NCBI RefSeq assembly: GCF_008087665.1
Contig: NZ_CP042912.1
Location: 5,704,001 to 5,768,000 of the forward strand
Direction: 5' to 3'
DNA from: Mariniblastus fucicola
Lineage (GTDB): Bacteria > Planctomycetota > Planctomycetia > Pirellulales > Pirellulaceae
DNA: 64,000 bases
This document shows, in pieces, positions 1-10,247 of this stretch. The notes under the pieces were generated by a model that did not search any database, was not told the DNA's origin, and was given only the letters and a program-made list of their open reading frames with translations. How positions within the stretch are numbered: the stretch's first letter is position 1; the number at the start of each line of letters is the position of its first letter. The translations under genes and the position numbers were made by a program.

Positions 1-3000
1 CGATCACCAGCTCAGAAGCATTCCTACGAGAGCCTTGAGCCACGCCAGTTGTTGACCGCAGATATCGGGATCAACTTCACGTCCGCGAACGACGGAAGCG
101 GAGTTTCCAGCAACGCCAACCCACCGAACATTTCCGCAGCGGTTGGAGAGAATCACGTTGTTCAATTCCTCAACAGCGGTTTTTCGATCTACGAGAAAGA
201 CGCCGGCGCGGCGCTGCTGCAAAGTGGAACGCTGGAAGATTTCTACACTGCCGCCAACAATGGTGTTGCTCCTGTTGATGACGACGGAAACGCGGTCTCA
301 TTCGATACTCCACGGCTTGTCTTCGATTCCGGTTTCGATCGTTGGTATGTGGTTGCAGTCGACAACCAGGATCTCAACGACGATCTGCCGCTGCTCCAGG
401 GGAACCGCATTTGGATCGCTGCCTCAAACACGCCGGATCCAACCGGTTCGTGGAAATCGGGAAGCATTCAACTGGACACGGGAACCTTTGACGAAGATGG
501 AAATCTCGTCTACCTGTTCGGTACAGAGCGTATCACGATGTCCATGGATGAAGTCGGCATGTCGATGTCGGCGCAAGAGTTCACGTTCACGCTATTCGGC
601 AAAACACCGGTCGGCAGCGCTGTTGTGGGCCTCCCTCAAGTCGCACTTTTCGGTGGAGACATTGAAACGGGACGCCAGGAAAACATCCGCGGAATCACCA
701 ACAATCCTGACGATGCGGACGGGGACGGAATTCCAGACGGTATCGGATTCGAGATCCAGTTCGGACTCGACACGACGATTGATCCGCAAACGTTCCCTGT
801 CACTTCGACTCAATCGTTCTTTGGATTGGCGATCGATGGTGAAGGCGACGGCGATACGTTCCCGACCGGACGTCAGGGCGATGAGTTGGTTTTGACTGAG
901 TTCACTCGTGAAGGAACGCCAAACGTCGATCTCAATCTCACGCAAGGTGAATCGGCCGTCATTCCAATCGACTTCTATCGCGAGCCAGATGTTGTACGTC
1001 AACCGACTGACATTATCCGTGATCGTGACTCGACTCTGTTCAACGCGTCGGTTGCCCAGGAAGGCGACTTTCTCTATGCCGTGCACTCAGTTCGGGCTGT
1101 CGTGACTCTTGATGACGGGACTCAGGCAGAAGGACCGAATGCGGTTCTGCGATGGTACAAAGTCGACACAACTCCGGAAACAGATCCAGACACCGGCGAG
1201 CTGATCTACCTGGTCGACCACGGAACCATCGAAGCCGCCACCAATGACATCGACTACATCGACCCGTCTATCGACGTCAGCCCCAACGGTACAGTTGCGA
1301 TTGGATACACCGCGACAGGCCTGAATCTTTTCCCAAGCTCCTACATCAGCATTGCGGTTCCGTCATCGGGCGTCGACTCGCCTTTGGCTTTCAATGACCC
1401 AACTGAACTCAAGGCCGGAGCGTCAACGTATATCGACTTGGCCAATGGCGGATTGCCAAACCACTTCTGGGGACGATACACAACGACCGTCAACGATCCG
1501 TACGACCCAAACAGCTTCTGGACTTTTCAGCAATACACGGACGCCAGCAACAACTGGGCGATTCAAGCGACTCAGGTTGGCGCGACTGACACCAATCCGG
1601 TGATCGATGTCACGCCTCCCGATCTCGACAACATCATCGAAGTTAATCAGGTTGGCGATCTTATTCAGGTCGTTGTCGACGGCACGATCGTCGGCGAGTA
1701 CGACTCCGACGGGATTGGTACGCTAACAGTTAACGGTAACGGCGGGATGGACCAGTTCATCGTCAACGTTCCCGACCTCGATGCTGCCGAAATCTCGGGA
1801 TCGTACATTCTTGTCGGTGACGGCGACGACAAGCTTCAACTTGACGTTTCCAGCGATACCGTTTGGCAGTTTGACGGCGGCAATGGCGTCAACATCAACA
1901 GCGGCCGAATTCTTGCTGATGGCATGATCGAATTCCGCAGCGGAGATGGAAATGATCGCTTTAACATCCCGACTTCAAACTACGACTTCCCGATTTACGC
2001 GGGTGCCGGGAACGACGTGTTTGTTGTTGAACAGGACGTTACCGGAAACCTTCAGCTATTCGGGGAAGCAGGCGATGACATTTACAATCTTCCAGCATCA
2101 TCCTTTGCCGGAACAGCAATCTCTGACTCCGTTGGCTCTGAGAATGACCAACTGACGTCAACGGGAACCGATGGCCAGGACATCATCGCCGTCGGCGAAA
2201 CGGAGATTACGATCAACGGTATCGTCGTTCCTTTCGATGACGCATCGACGGCCTGGGGCATCGAAACGTTTGCAATCGATGCTTACGCGGACGACGACAC
2301 GTTCAACATCACGTCAACGACTCGTGGCATTGGATTGTTCGGGCAGCGTGGCGCAGACGTCTTCAATGTGGCAGAGACCACGCAGCAGACCGGTGCGACA
2401 TCGTTCATGATCGACGGTGGCGAAGACGTTAACACTTTGAACGTCTATCAGAACGATGCGTTGGTACCTGGGACAGTTACAGCGGAATCTGCCCGAATCA
2501 CGAATATGAGCAACGTTGATGTTGAGTTCGTTGCAACCGGAGGATCATTCAACGAAAACCTGTTCGGTAGCGAAACGCGTTCCGATACATTCGAAGTCCT
2601 TAGCGTCGCGGCGGGCAATGACCTAAAAGTTTACGGACGCGCGATGGACGACGTGTTCTTCTTCGAAACGCTCGTTGACGGAACCGTAGAGTTGCTTGGA
2701 GGTGCCGGCGACGATGGCTACGGCACAAACATTGTTTCCATCTTTGATGTCGTCGTTACGGACTCACTGGATGACGAAACCGACTTGTTATACGTGAGAA
2801 TGACGGCCGGCAATGACATCATCGCCGTCAACGAAAGTGGATACGTATTCAATGGCATGGCCTATCCAACCGCAAACGCCAGCTTTAGCGGAATCGAAGA
2901 CTTTGCTCTCGACGGATTTGGCGGAGACGACACGTTCAACGTGACGCGAACCACGACGGTTGCCAGTCTTTATGGCTCAGCCGGCGACGACATTTTCAAC

Positions 3001-5634
3001 ATCACGGACCTGTCTGCGACAACCGGAACCACTGAACTCAGAATCGATGGTGGTACTGGCAACAACGAGATGTATGTCAGCCGTTCAGCCATCTTTGGGG
3101 GAGCAGTTGCCGGAACTGAAATCCAGATCGAAGACAATCGCATCGTCGGCATGACGACAGCGGACATCGACTACGTCGCAACCGATGGAATCTTCTCTCT
3201 GATCGAACTTGAAGGCACCATGGGAGCGACAGCAGGAGACGACATCTACGATGACATCTTCCGCGTCAACACGCTTGGCGATCAGACATTGCTTCGCATT
3301 AATTCGCTTGGCGGTAACGACTTGATCGACGTTGCAGCAGCGGCAGCAGGCGACATCGAAATCGATGGCGGACTCGACGACGACCAATTCCTCGTTGATC
3401 TTGCTGGTTCCGTAGACCGAACCGTGACTGTGTTTGACACCGGCGGTGTGGATCGGCTTGACGTCTTTTTCAGCGACGCTGCAGAGACGATTGATGTCAT
3501 CGACACGATCGGCAGACTTGAGTACGCCATTGCTGGCAGCTCCGTCAACGCAAACCCTGATCTTGAGACGCTTGCCTTGCATGCCAGAGGTGGAGATGAC
3601 CGCTACACGGTAACAGGCACGACCACAGACAATCTGATTCTCGCTGGTGGAGCAGGTGACGACACTTACGATCTCGCAAACGTGTTTGGCGATACGATGG
3701 TTTCAATCATCGACAGTGTCGACGCTGAAAACGATCGCCTGACGGTTGAAGGCACCACTGGTGACGATGTCTTTGAAATCAACGAGAACAGTTTCCTCAT
3801 CAACGGCAACACGTTTATGGTCTCTGACCCGATGAACGCCAACGTTGTCGGAATCGAGTCTCTGGAAGTTAACGCTCTCGACGGCGACGACACCTTTATC
3901 GTGAATTCGGCGACTCGCGGATTCGCGTTGCTCGGCGGCGACGGTAACGATCACTTCATGATCCACGACACCGCGGCCGACGGTGGCGGCAATGATCTGG
4001 TGATTGATGCCGGTACAGGCGCGAACACAATGGACATTCAGCGTATCGCTGGCACTCCAGATTTCGCAGTGATTCAGGACAGCTACATTGCGAACGTCGC
4101 CAAATCCACAATTCGGTACTCGGCGACCGGAGGTAGCTTCACTGGAGGCAATGGCGGAATCACGATTCGTGGTCTGGACGATGTCGCTGACTCGTTCCTT
4201 GTCTTTGGCGTACTCGCTGAGAACTCAGTCGAACTTCTGGGCGTCGGCGGCAATGACTACCACCGCATCACGACCGACGTCGAAGGCGATGTGTGGATGG
4301 ACGGAGCTTCCGGTCGCGATCGTTATGTGTTCTTCCTCGACGAAGACAAATCTCGAAACCTTCGTGTTTCTGATTCCGGACTCGATGCCGAAGTCGATCG
4401 AATCAACGTCTTCCTTGGTGAAAACAGCGACAACGTCGTTCTTGATGGACCGGAAGTTGCCTTAATCAACGACACGATGTCCTTCCTGCCTTCGATCGAA
4501 ACTGTCGAGATTCTCGCCGGTGACGGAGACGACCAGATTGACGTTCGTGCATTCGACGGAGTCAGCTTCCTGCGAATCAAAGGCGAAGACGGAAACGACA
4601 CGCTTGCAGTCAATCGTGCGAATGGAGTTGAGAACGTCATCCTGATCGGCGAGGCCGGCAACGATACGTTTGATTTGGCCGCTGCATCGCAGACCGGCTA
4701 TCTCGGTGCAAGCGGAAATGATGGCGAAGACTTCTTCCGCGTCGGCGAAGACTTCTATCGCAACGCCAACATCAACGGCGGCAACGATGACGACCGGTAC
4801 GACATTTCGTTTGCCGATCGAGGTCAACGCAACCTGGCAGTGGCTGACTCTGGAACTGGAGGCAACGACACGGCGATCGTTCGAGCGACCGATGCGACAA
4901 CGCGAACGACCTTCCGTGCCTCCGGCATCAACACTCAATACCAACTGGTCAGCACGACCCGTCAGCTTGAGTCTCTCGAGTTCCTGGGAACTGAAGGACG
5001 CGACATCGTGACAATGTTCGCGGTACCTGTCGTAAACATGTCAATCGACACGATGACCGGTTCGGACATTCTCAACATCAACAGTAACAATGGTGCGGAG
5101 AGCCTCGACATCGATCTTGGAGCCGAAAAAGACGTCGCCAATATCGTTTCGACTGCTGTGGGAACTACGATGACGCTGGACATGGGACGCGACGATGACC
5201 TCGTCAACATCGGGTCTCACCTCGCAGCGGACAGCGGAAGCCTGGATGCTCTTCAAGGTGTTCTGGCGATTAGCCTCGGACAGGGAAGTGACCGTCTGTA
5301 CCTGAACGATTCGCAATCCGCGGGTGCTCACGGATACACGCTGACCGACAGCCAAGTGATGAATGACGCAGCAGTTCGAGCCAGAAACTTCTCTGGCCTG
5401 AGCTACTCGGGAGCCGAATTCCTTCAGATCCGCAGCAACGCCCAGTTCAACCAGTTCACTGTCTCACCAAGCGATTCCGTGAAGTTCCTGTTGGACGGTA
5501 ACTTGCCGCAGAACAATCAGCTGACAGTGACTGGATCGGGTGACGGACGTGAACTGTTCATGACAGACGCCTTTGCCGGCATCTGGTCGTTCGACAGCCT
5601 TCGCGAAATTCAGTTTGAGCAGTTCGCGGTCTAG
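1..5634 (+). CDS. Giant secreted LEPR-XLL protein with RTX-like Asp/Gly repeats (5' end outside window)
   Basis: The reading frame is open from base 1, and codons 31-57 read SLEPRQLLT, the LEPR-XLL motif found near the N-terminus of large planctomycete secreted proteins. The TTG at 49 is therefore inside the gene and the true start lies upstream. The first ~520 residues look like a beta-propeller-type extracellular domain (patterns such as FDSGFDRWYVVAV and NTPDPTGSW). The remaining ~1300 residues are very rich in Asp and Gly, with many RTX-like turns (GGDGNDHF, GGAGDDTYDLA, GEAGNDTFDLA) that suggest calcium-bound beta-structure. Longer internal repeats begin near 2152, 2788 and 3738. A surface or matrix protein exported by a type-I-like route is inferred. 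The convergent HlyD-type genes at 5791-10247 are candidate export partners. No catalytic motif was recognised. Confidence 0.85.
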   Translation, partial: RSPAQKHSYESLEPRQLLTADIGINFTSANDGSGVSSNANPPNISAAVGENHVVQFLNSGFSIYEKDAGAALLQSGTLEDFYTAANNGVAPVDDDGNAVSFDTPRLVFDSGFDRWYVVAVDNQDLNDDLPLLQGNRIWIAASNTPDPTGSWKSGSIQLDTGTFDEDGNLVYLFGTERITMSMDEVGMSMSAQEFTFTLFGKTPVGSAVVGLPQVALFGGDIETGRQENIRGITNNPDDADGDGIPDGIGFEIQFGLDTTIDPQTFPVTSTQSFFGLAIDGEGDGDTFPTGRQGDELVLTEFTREGTPNVDLNLTQGESAVIPIDFYREPDVVRQPTDIIRDRDSTLFNASVAQEGDFLYAVHSVRAVVTLDDGTQAEGPNAVLRWYKVDTTPETDPDTGELIYLVDHGTIEAATNDIDYIDPSIDVSPNGTVAIGYTATGLNLFPSSYISIAVPSSGVDSPLAFNDPTELKAGASTYIDLANGGLPNHFWGRYTTTVNDPYDPNSFWTFQQYTDASNNWAIQATQVGATDTNPVIDVTPPDLDNIIEVNQVGDLIQVVVDGTIVGEYDSDGIGTLTVNGNGGMDQFIVNVPDLDAAEISGSYILVGDGDDKLQLDVSSDTVWQFDGGNGVNINSGRILADGMIEFRSGDGNDRFNIPTSNYDFPIYAGAGNDVFVVEQDVTGNLQLFGEAGDDIYNLPASSFAGTAISDSVGSENDQLTSTGTDGQDIIAVGETEITINGIVVPFDDASTAWGIETFAIDAYADDDTFNITSTTRGIGLFGQRGADVFNVAETTQQTGATSFMIDGGEDVNTLNVYQNDALVPGTVTAESARITNMSNVDVEFVATGGSFNENLFGSETRSDTFEVLSVAAGNDLKVYGRAMDDVFFFETLVDGTVELLGGAGDDGYGTNIVSIFDVVVTDSLDDETDLLYVRMTAGNDIIAVNESGYVFNGMAYPTANASFSGIEDFALDGFGGDDTFNVTRTTTVASLYGSAGDDIFNITDLSATTGTTELRIDGGTGNNEMYVSRSAIFGGAVAGTEIQIEDNRIVGMTTADIDYVATDGIFSLIELEGTMGATAGDDIYDDIFRVNTLGDQTLLRINSLGGNDLIDVAAAAAGDIEIDGGLDDDQFLVDLAGSVDRTVTVFDTGGVDRLDVFFSDAAETIDVIDTIGRLEYAIAGSSVNANPDLETLALHARGGDDRYTVTGTTTDNLILAGGAGDDTYDLANVFGDTMVSIIDSVDAENDRLTVEGTTGDDVFEINENSFLINGNTFMVSDPMNANVVGIESLEVNALDGDDTFIVNSATRGFALLGGDGNDHFMIHDTAADGGGNDLVIDAGTGANTMDIQRIAGTPDFAVIQDSYIANVAKSTIRYSATGGSFTGGNGGITIRGLDDVADSFLVFGVLAENSVELLGVGGNDYHRITTDVEGDVWMDGASGRDRYVFFLDEDKSRNLRVSDSGLDAEVDRINVFLGENSDNVVLDGPEVALINDTMSFLPSIETVEILAGDGDDQIDVRAFDGVSFLRIKGEDGNDTLAVNRANGVENVILIGEAGNDTFDLAAASQTGYLGASGNDGEDFFRVGEDFYRNANINGGNDDDRYDISFADRGQRNLAVADSGTGGNDTAIVRATDATTRTTFRASGINTQYQLVSTTRQLESLEFLGTEGRDIVTMFAVPVVNMSIDTMTGSDILNINSNNGAESLDIDLGAEKDVANIVSTAVGTTMTLDMGRDDDLVNIGSHLAADSGSLDALQGVLAISLGQGSDRLYLNDSQSAGAHGYTLTDSQVMNDAAVRARNFSGLSYSGAEFLQIRSNAQFNQFTVSPSDSVKFLLDGNLPQNNQLTVTGSGDGRELFMTDAFAGIWSFDSLREIQFEQFAV
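2152..4050 (+). repeat. Three diverged ~100-residue repeats inside the giant protein
   Basis: Segments near 2152-2455, 2788-3095 and 3738-4050 encode the same order of elements: a G-x-D-x-I/F-x-(A/I)-x-E start, an ITING/FLINGN-like strand, GIE-x-(F/L), a DDTFN(I/V) turn, GLFG/SLYG/ALLG-x-x-G-x-D-x-F, and a final IDGG/IDAG strand. They are separated by less similar sequence, so this is an old internal duplication rather than a recent tandem array. Confidence 0.6.
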
Positions 5635-5722
5635 GCGATACGAGGTTGCGAGCTTGAGTTCAGGTAGTCGAAAGATTGCGACCTGAAGACTTCGGACCGA
5701 AAGACAACCGCAGCATTACATG

Positions 5723-5753
5723 AAAGCCGGCGCAATTCGCACCGGCTTTTTTT
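5723..5753 (+). terminator. Rho-independent terminator after the giant protein gene
   Basis: The stem AAAGCCGG / CCGGCTTT is followed by seven T. It lies ~90 bases after the stop at 5634. The opposite strand lacks a good T-run, so it serves mainly the plus-strand gene. Confidence 0.8.
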
Positions 5754-5790
5754 GCGCGGTTTCATTTCCCTGTCTTTGATTCCGGATGGT

Positions 5791-8070
5791 TTACATTCGG
5801 AAGTTCTGATTGATCCACCAAAGAATTCTTGAACCGAAGGAGCGATTCGGGCAGCGGACGCGAACCTTGCCGCTGAGTCCGATCTTCAAGCTACGGTCGG
5901 TATCCGTGAGCGGAATCTCCGCGTAGTAGTGCAACCGATTCAGGTCATACTGCGGAACCAGTTCGCTGACCAGGTCCGGAATTCGATTTTCGCGAACTCG
6001 AGGATCCTGTTGCTGAGCCGCCAACAGCTCGTAGTCGTCACGATTGATTGAAAGATCGGTCACGCCCACATCGCCGACTTTTGCCAACAGCGTTTCATTC
6101 GGCCGGGAATGCAATCGAATGCGTGCGTCCTGGCCGGCTTCAATGAATTTAACCTGTTGCTCGCTGAGCAAAACGATTCCTTTCCAGCGGTCCAAATCAG
6201 CGACTTCGCAAAACCTTTGACCTGCTCCCGCGGATACGTTGTCGAACTTTTGTATCAAAAACGGTTGCTGGTCGACAAGCAAATCTTCGTCGACTGCCTG
6301 AGCCGGATGGCGATACGGTGTTTCCATGATCGTTCCTGCGATCGGCGATCGAATCGTCAACTTCATGGCCCGAAGTCTTAAATCCGACAGCAACGAAATG
6401 GCTTCGTCGACTTCCGCCTGAAGCGCCCCCACCTGACTGGAGCCCAGCCCACGAAGCATTTGTTCACGAGCGGCGACCAGCTGAGCCTGTTTGACTTCGA
6501 CACGACCCTCGGCCTCGAGCAGCATTTCTTCAAGCTCATAGTTCCGCAGCCGGGCAATCTCCTGCCCTTCTTCGACCCGGTCGCCCGGATCCACATAGCA
6601 TTCGTCCATCACGCCAGGTTCTTCAACGTAAACCGCAGCCATGGTCTCCGGCACGACGACGACGTCGCATCGCATCAAATGCGGAAACGGAAATAACAGC
6701 AGGCCGGCAATCACCGCTGCAATGATCGACAACACTCCAAAAAATCGTTTCTTTTTCACCTGATGCATCCGACCTGGAACAGACATGTAACGGTAAAGCT
6801 TGTAGCACGGCATCACCACGATTCCGATTAGCGAAAACATCGCGATTCCGATCCCCAGCGACTCCAGACCGTATGGCTCAAGCCACCGCATCAGGAATAG
6901 CAGAATCGAAAACATGATCACCCATCGATAGCAAAACGCTGCGACGGTGTAGCTCGCGAATGCGGCCGGACGGTTGGTGGGCATCAACGCATCGTCCGGA
7001 ATCTCCAACCCCAACCAGTGCCGCCCCAGCAACGTCGTCAGCGCCTTGGTCGACTTCTGCCCCATGTTGGGAATCTCCAGAATGTCGCTAAGGATGTAGT
7101 ATCCGTCAAAACGTAGCAGCGGGTTACCGTTGAACAGCACCGTACTGATCGAGCTGACCAACATCACGCGCAGGCAGATATCCTGAACCAAACCGGGTTG
7201 GACGAACCACCAGACAAACGTCGCGATCGTCGCCAGAATAATTTCGACATACATCCCTGCCGCGCCAATCGCAGCGCGATGCCACTTGTTCTTCAATCGC
7301 CAGCTGTCAGATACGTTGCAGTACAAACAGGGAGTCAGCACCAGCAGCATAAACCCGATCTCGTGGCATTCGCCGCCCAGCCGTTTACAGCTCAACCCGT
7401 GCCCGAACTCGTGGAACATCTTGGTCACAGCCAGCACGAGCACGAACAGGTACCACTGCTTCGGATCGAAGAACGCGTCGAAGCCCGGCAGCTTTGCCTG
7501 AAACGCACCCCAGTTGATGATCACGCTCATCAGAGCGATCGAAGCGAGCACACAAACCAGATAAACCATGGGCTTGGTGAAAATCCACCAGGTCCATTTG
7601 TTCAGCCAGTTGAGGATTCGTTCCGGATCAAAGCCACGGTATCGCACCGCAAGGATGTTGGAGAGCATTTGAAAACGCTCCATCCGGTTGTTTTTGTCAC
7701 CACGCTTGAGCAGTTCGATGCCCTGCCCCGGCATGTTCGAAACCACCAGCCCGTCCTGATGAAAACGGGTTAGCAGCTGTTGCAGTTCCTGTCGTGTAAT
7801 TCGTTTCGGCGCGTACTTTTCGTGGTACGCGTCCTGCAGCTGGTCAATCGTGATCTCGCCATCGAGCAGCGTCAGCAAATAGTGAACCTGAGGCGGGAAT
7901 TGGTAGTACTTCTGCCCCAACGGCTCCTTCACGACGAGATATTCAACGCCCTGATAGACCTGACTATCGAACGTCAGATCGGGACGGATCTTCATCCGCA
8001 CCGGCGGGCCCATGGGTGGCTTGGGCGACGGCTCCTTGAGCGGAGAAGCAGGAGAAGGGATGAGTGACAT
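5791..8070 (-). CDS. PqqD-like / M50 metalloprotease / HlyD-like membrane fusion protein
   Basis: Predicted inner-membrane protein of 759 residues. Residues ~35-115 resemble a PqqD/winged-helix peptide-binding domain. Several membrane segments follow, with the M50 (site-2 protease type) zinc motif HEFGH at 220-224 and the matching NPLLRFDG motif at 316-323. After a membrane segment near 445-462 there is a biotinyl-lipoyl/HlyD domain (from ~470) with a central coiled coil. The architecture matches proteins annotated as putative peptide zinc metalloprotease, which accompany peptide or protein export. It is the second gene of a two-gene operon with the GAF-HlyD gene, 80 bases upstream. The substrate is unknown. 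Inference: the pair handles export of the adjacent giant repeat protein. No ABC ATPase or TolC is visible in this window. Confidence 0.85.
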   Translation of the reverse strand: MSLIPSPASPLKEPSPKPPMGPPVRMKIRPDLTFDSQVYQGVEYLVVKEPLGQKYYQFPPQVHYLLTLLDGEITIDQLQDAYHEKYAPKRITRQELQQLLTRFHQDGLVVSNMPGQGIELLKRGDKNNRMERFQMLSNILAVRYRGFDPERILNWLNKWTWWIFTKPMVYLVCVLASIALMSVIINWGAFQAKLPGFDAFFDPKQWYLFVLVLAVTKMFHEFGHGLSCKRLGGECHEIGFMLLVLTPCLYCNVSDSWRLKNKWHRAAIGAAGMYVEIILATIATFVWWFVQPGLVQDICLRVMLVSSISTVLFNGNPLLRFDGYYILSDILEIPNMGQKSTKALTTLLGRHWLGLEIPDDALMPTNRPAAFASYTVAAFCYRWVIMFSILLFLMRWLEPYGLESLGIGIAMFSLIGIVVMPCYKLYRYMSVPGRMHQVKKKRFFGVLSIIAAVIAGLLLFPFPHLMRCDVVVVPETMAAVYVEEPGVMDECYVDPGDRVEEGQEIARLRNYELEEMLLEAEGRVEVKQAQLVAAREQMLRGLGSSQVGALQAEVDEAISLLSDLRLRAMKLTIRSPIAGTIMETPYRHPAQAVDEDLLVDQQPFLIQKFDNVSAGAGQRFCEVADLDRWKGIVLLSEQQVKFIEAGQDARIRLHSRPNETLLAKVGDVGVTDLSINRDDYELLAAQQQDPRVRENRIPDLVSELVPQYDLNRLHYYAEIPLTDTDRSLKIGLSGKVRVRCPNRSFGSRILWWINQNFRM

Positions 8071-8150
8071 GGATTTATCTAAGGAGTGATCAAGCCGAGC
8101 GAACGCTCAACTCTGCGAATGAGCCGAGCCCTGGCTCAACCGCTTCGAAT

Positions 8151-10247
8151 CTAGAACCACCAGACATTGGTTTGCCACCAGTCGATGATCTGGTGAAAGC
8201 AGGCTTTGTAAAGTGGCACTTTTCCGCAGTGAATTTTGACGGTCGCTCCGGCACCATGGCGAAGCTCTTTAAGATTCAAACCGTCTGGTTCCACTTTGAT
8301 GATGCCGCGGTACTTCTGAATCCCTGACTCGTCCGTGTGGGGGCGAATGGAAACGCGCTGCAGCTCGCCACGATAGGTCTTGCTTGGATTGGTGCTCAAT
8401 GCGAACTCGGCCACGATGGCATCGTTGTTCCTGTCATCATCGTCACGGGCGTCTTTGAGCGCGCGATCAACATAGCCGACTTTATTGTGCGGAATATTGA
8501 CTTCCAGTTGCCACTGTCCGTCCAGCTCCGATAGCGTCACCAGCGTCTGATTCGGTTCCACGACCAAGCCCTTGAGCCGCTGTTGTGGATTCCATGTGAC
8601 GATCGTGCCATCAATTGGCGCACGAACTTCGAGCACTTCATTCATCACGCGCTGATCGTTTTCGATCATCTCAATGGTTTGAGCTTCCTGAGCCTTGTAG
8701 GCCGAAAGCTCGGCTTGCAAACGAGCTTGCTGTTGCGTATCCGAACGTGCCGCGGCCATCTGGCGGTACGCTTCGTCAGCCTGAGCCCGGATCCGTTTCA
8801 GTTCTGTCTGGCGAGCGTCCATCTGTTGCTTGCGATCGTAGTCGACCATCTTCAGCAACAGCGCATCCTTCTGGACTTCGTCGCCGTCCTCAAAGTTGAC
8901 TTCTTCGATAATCCCTTTCGACGTCGAATAGACATGCCGGCGCGTCTCGGGATGCAGCACGCCGTCGACTTTCATCTTCAGTTCCCACGGAAGAAAAATC
9001 ATCGCCAGTGTCAACAGCGCCAATGCAGCCAAGCCCGTCAGCGTTTTCTTCAGATGGTCGCCGAACAGCGTTTGCTGCAACCAGCCAAGCTTTTTCAAAA
9101 TTGGCTGCAGGAAAATCTCGCCGTGCTTTCTGGCGTTTTCCAGGGCCAGCTGAGATTGTTCAACCACCAGCTGGCAGTCGTCATGAATCGCCTCTTCGGT
9201 GACGTCGTCATCGAAGTACTCCAGCACGATCGCACCGAGCTTGCGAACTTTTTTGTTCCGCTTGGTCATTTCCAGATCAGGCACATCATCCGGTCGAATC
9301 GCCAACGGAATGACCGCCAGGGTTCGGCTGTGCGATTCATCCAGATAGTCATTAATCTTCTTGGCCACTTCGGGCGCAATCGCTTCGGTGCCTCCGGTTA
9401 CCCAGAAAGTGGAATCCGCGCCGACGCTGGCCGTCGCGACATTGCCAAGTTTCCGAACGACGTTGGCCCGATTGTCAAAGCGATCCTGACTGGAGATCGC
9501 AAGGATCTTGCAATTCTTTCCGTTCCAACGACCCACGCTGACACGGTCTGCACCAAGAACGCGACGCGCTTCGTTGGCGATCGCGTAAGCAGTTTCCTTG
9601 AAGTCGATCGAACGATGAACTTCGCTAATGAACTCCATCTTCTCGGTCCACTTTTCAGACCGCTTCGCGACGGTGGTGTTCTCCTGACGCTCATGCCAAC
9701 GCTGAAACAAAGCCGCGATCTGTGTCAGGAATCGAAGATATCCTTCCTGGGCTTGCGGAGAAATGTCTCCACGTTGAATCAGCTCGACGGCACCGACGGC
9801 GTCTTTCTGTCGATTGAGAACCGGTGAAAAAAGCATCAGAAACGGAGACGTGACTTGCGACGCTTCCGCGGTATCAGAATCTGCAGACGACGCGTCCGGA
9901 TTGGCCTTTCCAGTAAACGCTTCGGACATGATACCGACGGGCATCTTCTGGCGCACGACATCAAGGATCGCGCGATTATGTTGTTCGTTCTCCGGATTGA
10001 GAACTTCTCTGGCCTCGTCGTGCGGGGCTTGCCCGGAATGATGGGTCAGCCGAGGAACACCTTTGTTGGTGATTTGCCAAAACAGGGCTCCGTGTGCCCC
10101 CGTAATCTCGACCAGCTTTCCAAGAACTTCGTCGCAGAACTGGTCGAAGTCCTCTGAGGTTTGGGAAAGTTCAGTTAGTCGACGGATGACTTGACGAACC
10201 TCTTCCTTGATCCTGTCTGCGTTTTGCGATTCGGTCTGAGTTGACAT
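8151..10247 (-). CDS. GAF domain / HlyD membrane fusion protein
   Basis: A protein of 698 residues. The N-terminal ~380 residues look like two GAF-type regions (for example LVEITGAHGALFW, and later ARRVLGADRVSVGRW) separated by a helical linker. A single membrane segment lies near 405-425 (LAALALLTLAMIFLPW). The rest is a HlyD-type periplasmic adaptor with a lipoyl half-motif (GIIEEVNFEDGDEV), a coiled coil, the second half-motif (VRAPIDGTIVTWNPQ) and a beta-barrel. GAF domains are normally cytoplasmic ligand sensors, so this adaptor may couple an intracellular signal to a trans-envelope export complex; that is inference. It is the first gene of the operon and is followed after 80 bases by the M50-HlyD gene. 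No clear Shine-Dalgarno precedes the ATG. Confidence 0.85.
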   Translation of the reverse strand: MSTQTESQNADRIKEEVRQVIRRLTELSQTSEDFDQFCDEVLGKLVEITGAHGALFWQITNKGVPRLTHHSGQAPHDEAREVLNPENEQHNRAILDVVRQKMPVGIMSEAFTGKANPDASSADSDTAEASQVTSPFLMLFSPVLNRQKDAVGAVELIQRGDISPQAQEGYLRFLTQIAALFQRWHERQENTTVAKRSEKWTEKMEFISEVHRSIDFKETAYAIANEARRVLGADRVSVGRWNGKNCKILAISSQDRFDNRANVVRKLGNVATASVGADSTFWVTGGTEAIAPEVAKKINDYLDESHSRTLAVIPLAIRPDDVPDLEMTKRNKKVRKLGAIVLEYFDDDVTEEAIHDDCQLVVEQSQLALENARKHGEIFLQPILKKLGWLQQTLFGDHLKKTLTGLAALALLTLAMIFLPWELKMKVDGVLHPETRRHVYSTSKGIIEEVNFEDGDEVQKDALLLKMVDYDRKQQMDARQTELKRIRAQADEAYRQMAAARSDTQQQARLQAELSAYKAQEAQTIEMIENDQRVMNEVLEVRAPIDGTIVTWNPQQRLKGLVVEPNQTLVTLSELDGQWQLEVNIPHNKVGYVDRALKDARDDDDRNNDAIVAEFALSTNPSKTYRGELQRVSIRPHTDESGIQKYRGIIKVEPDGLNLKELRHGAGATVKIHCGKVPLYKACFHQIIDWWQTNVWWF

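Noticed and set aside
49-54. TTG as start of the giant protein
   Set aside because: The frame is open to base 1 and the LEPR motif lies across this codon, so the start is upstream of the window.
8583-9827. 414-codon open frame opposite the GAF-HlyD gene
   Set aside because: Antisense shadow without domains or start signal; the minus-strand protein has clear GAF/HlyD features.
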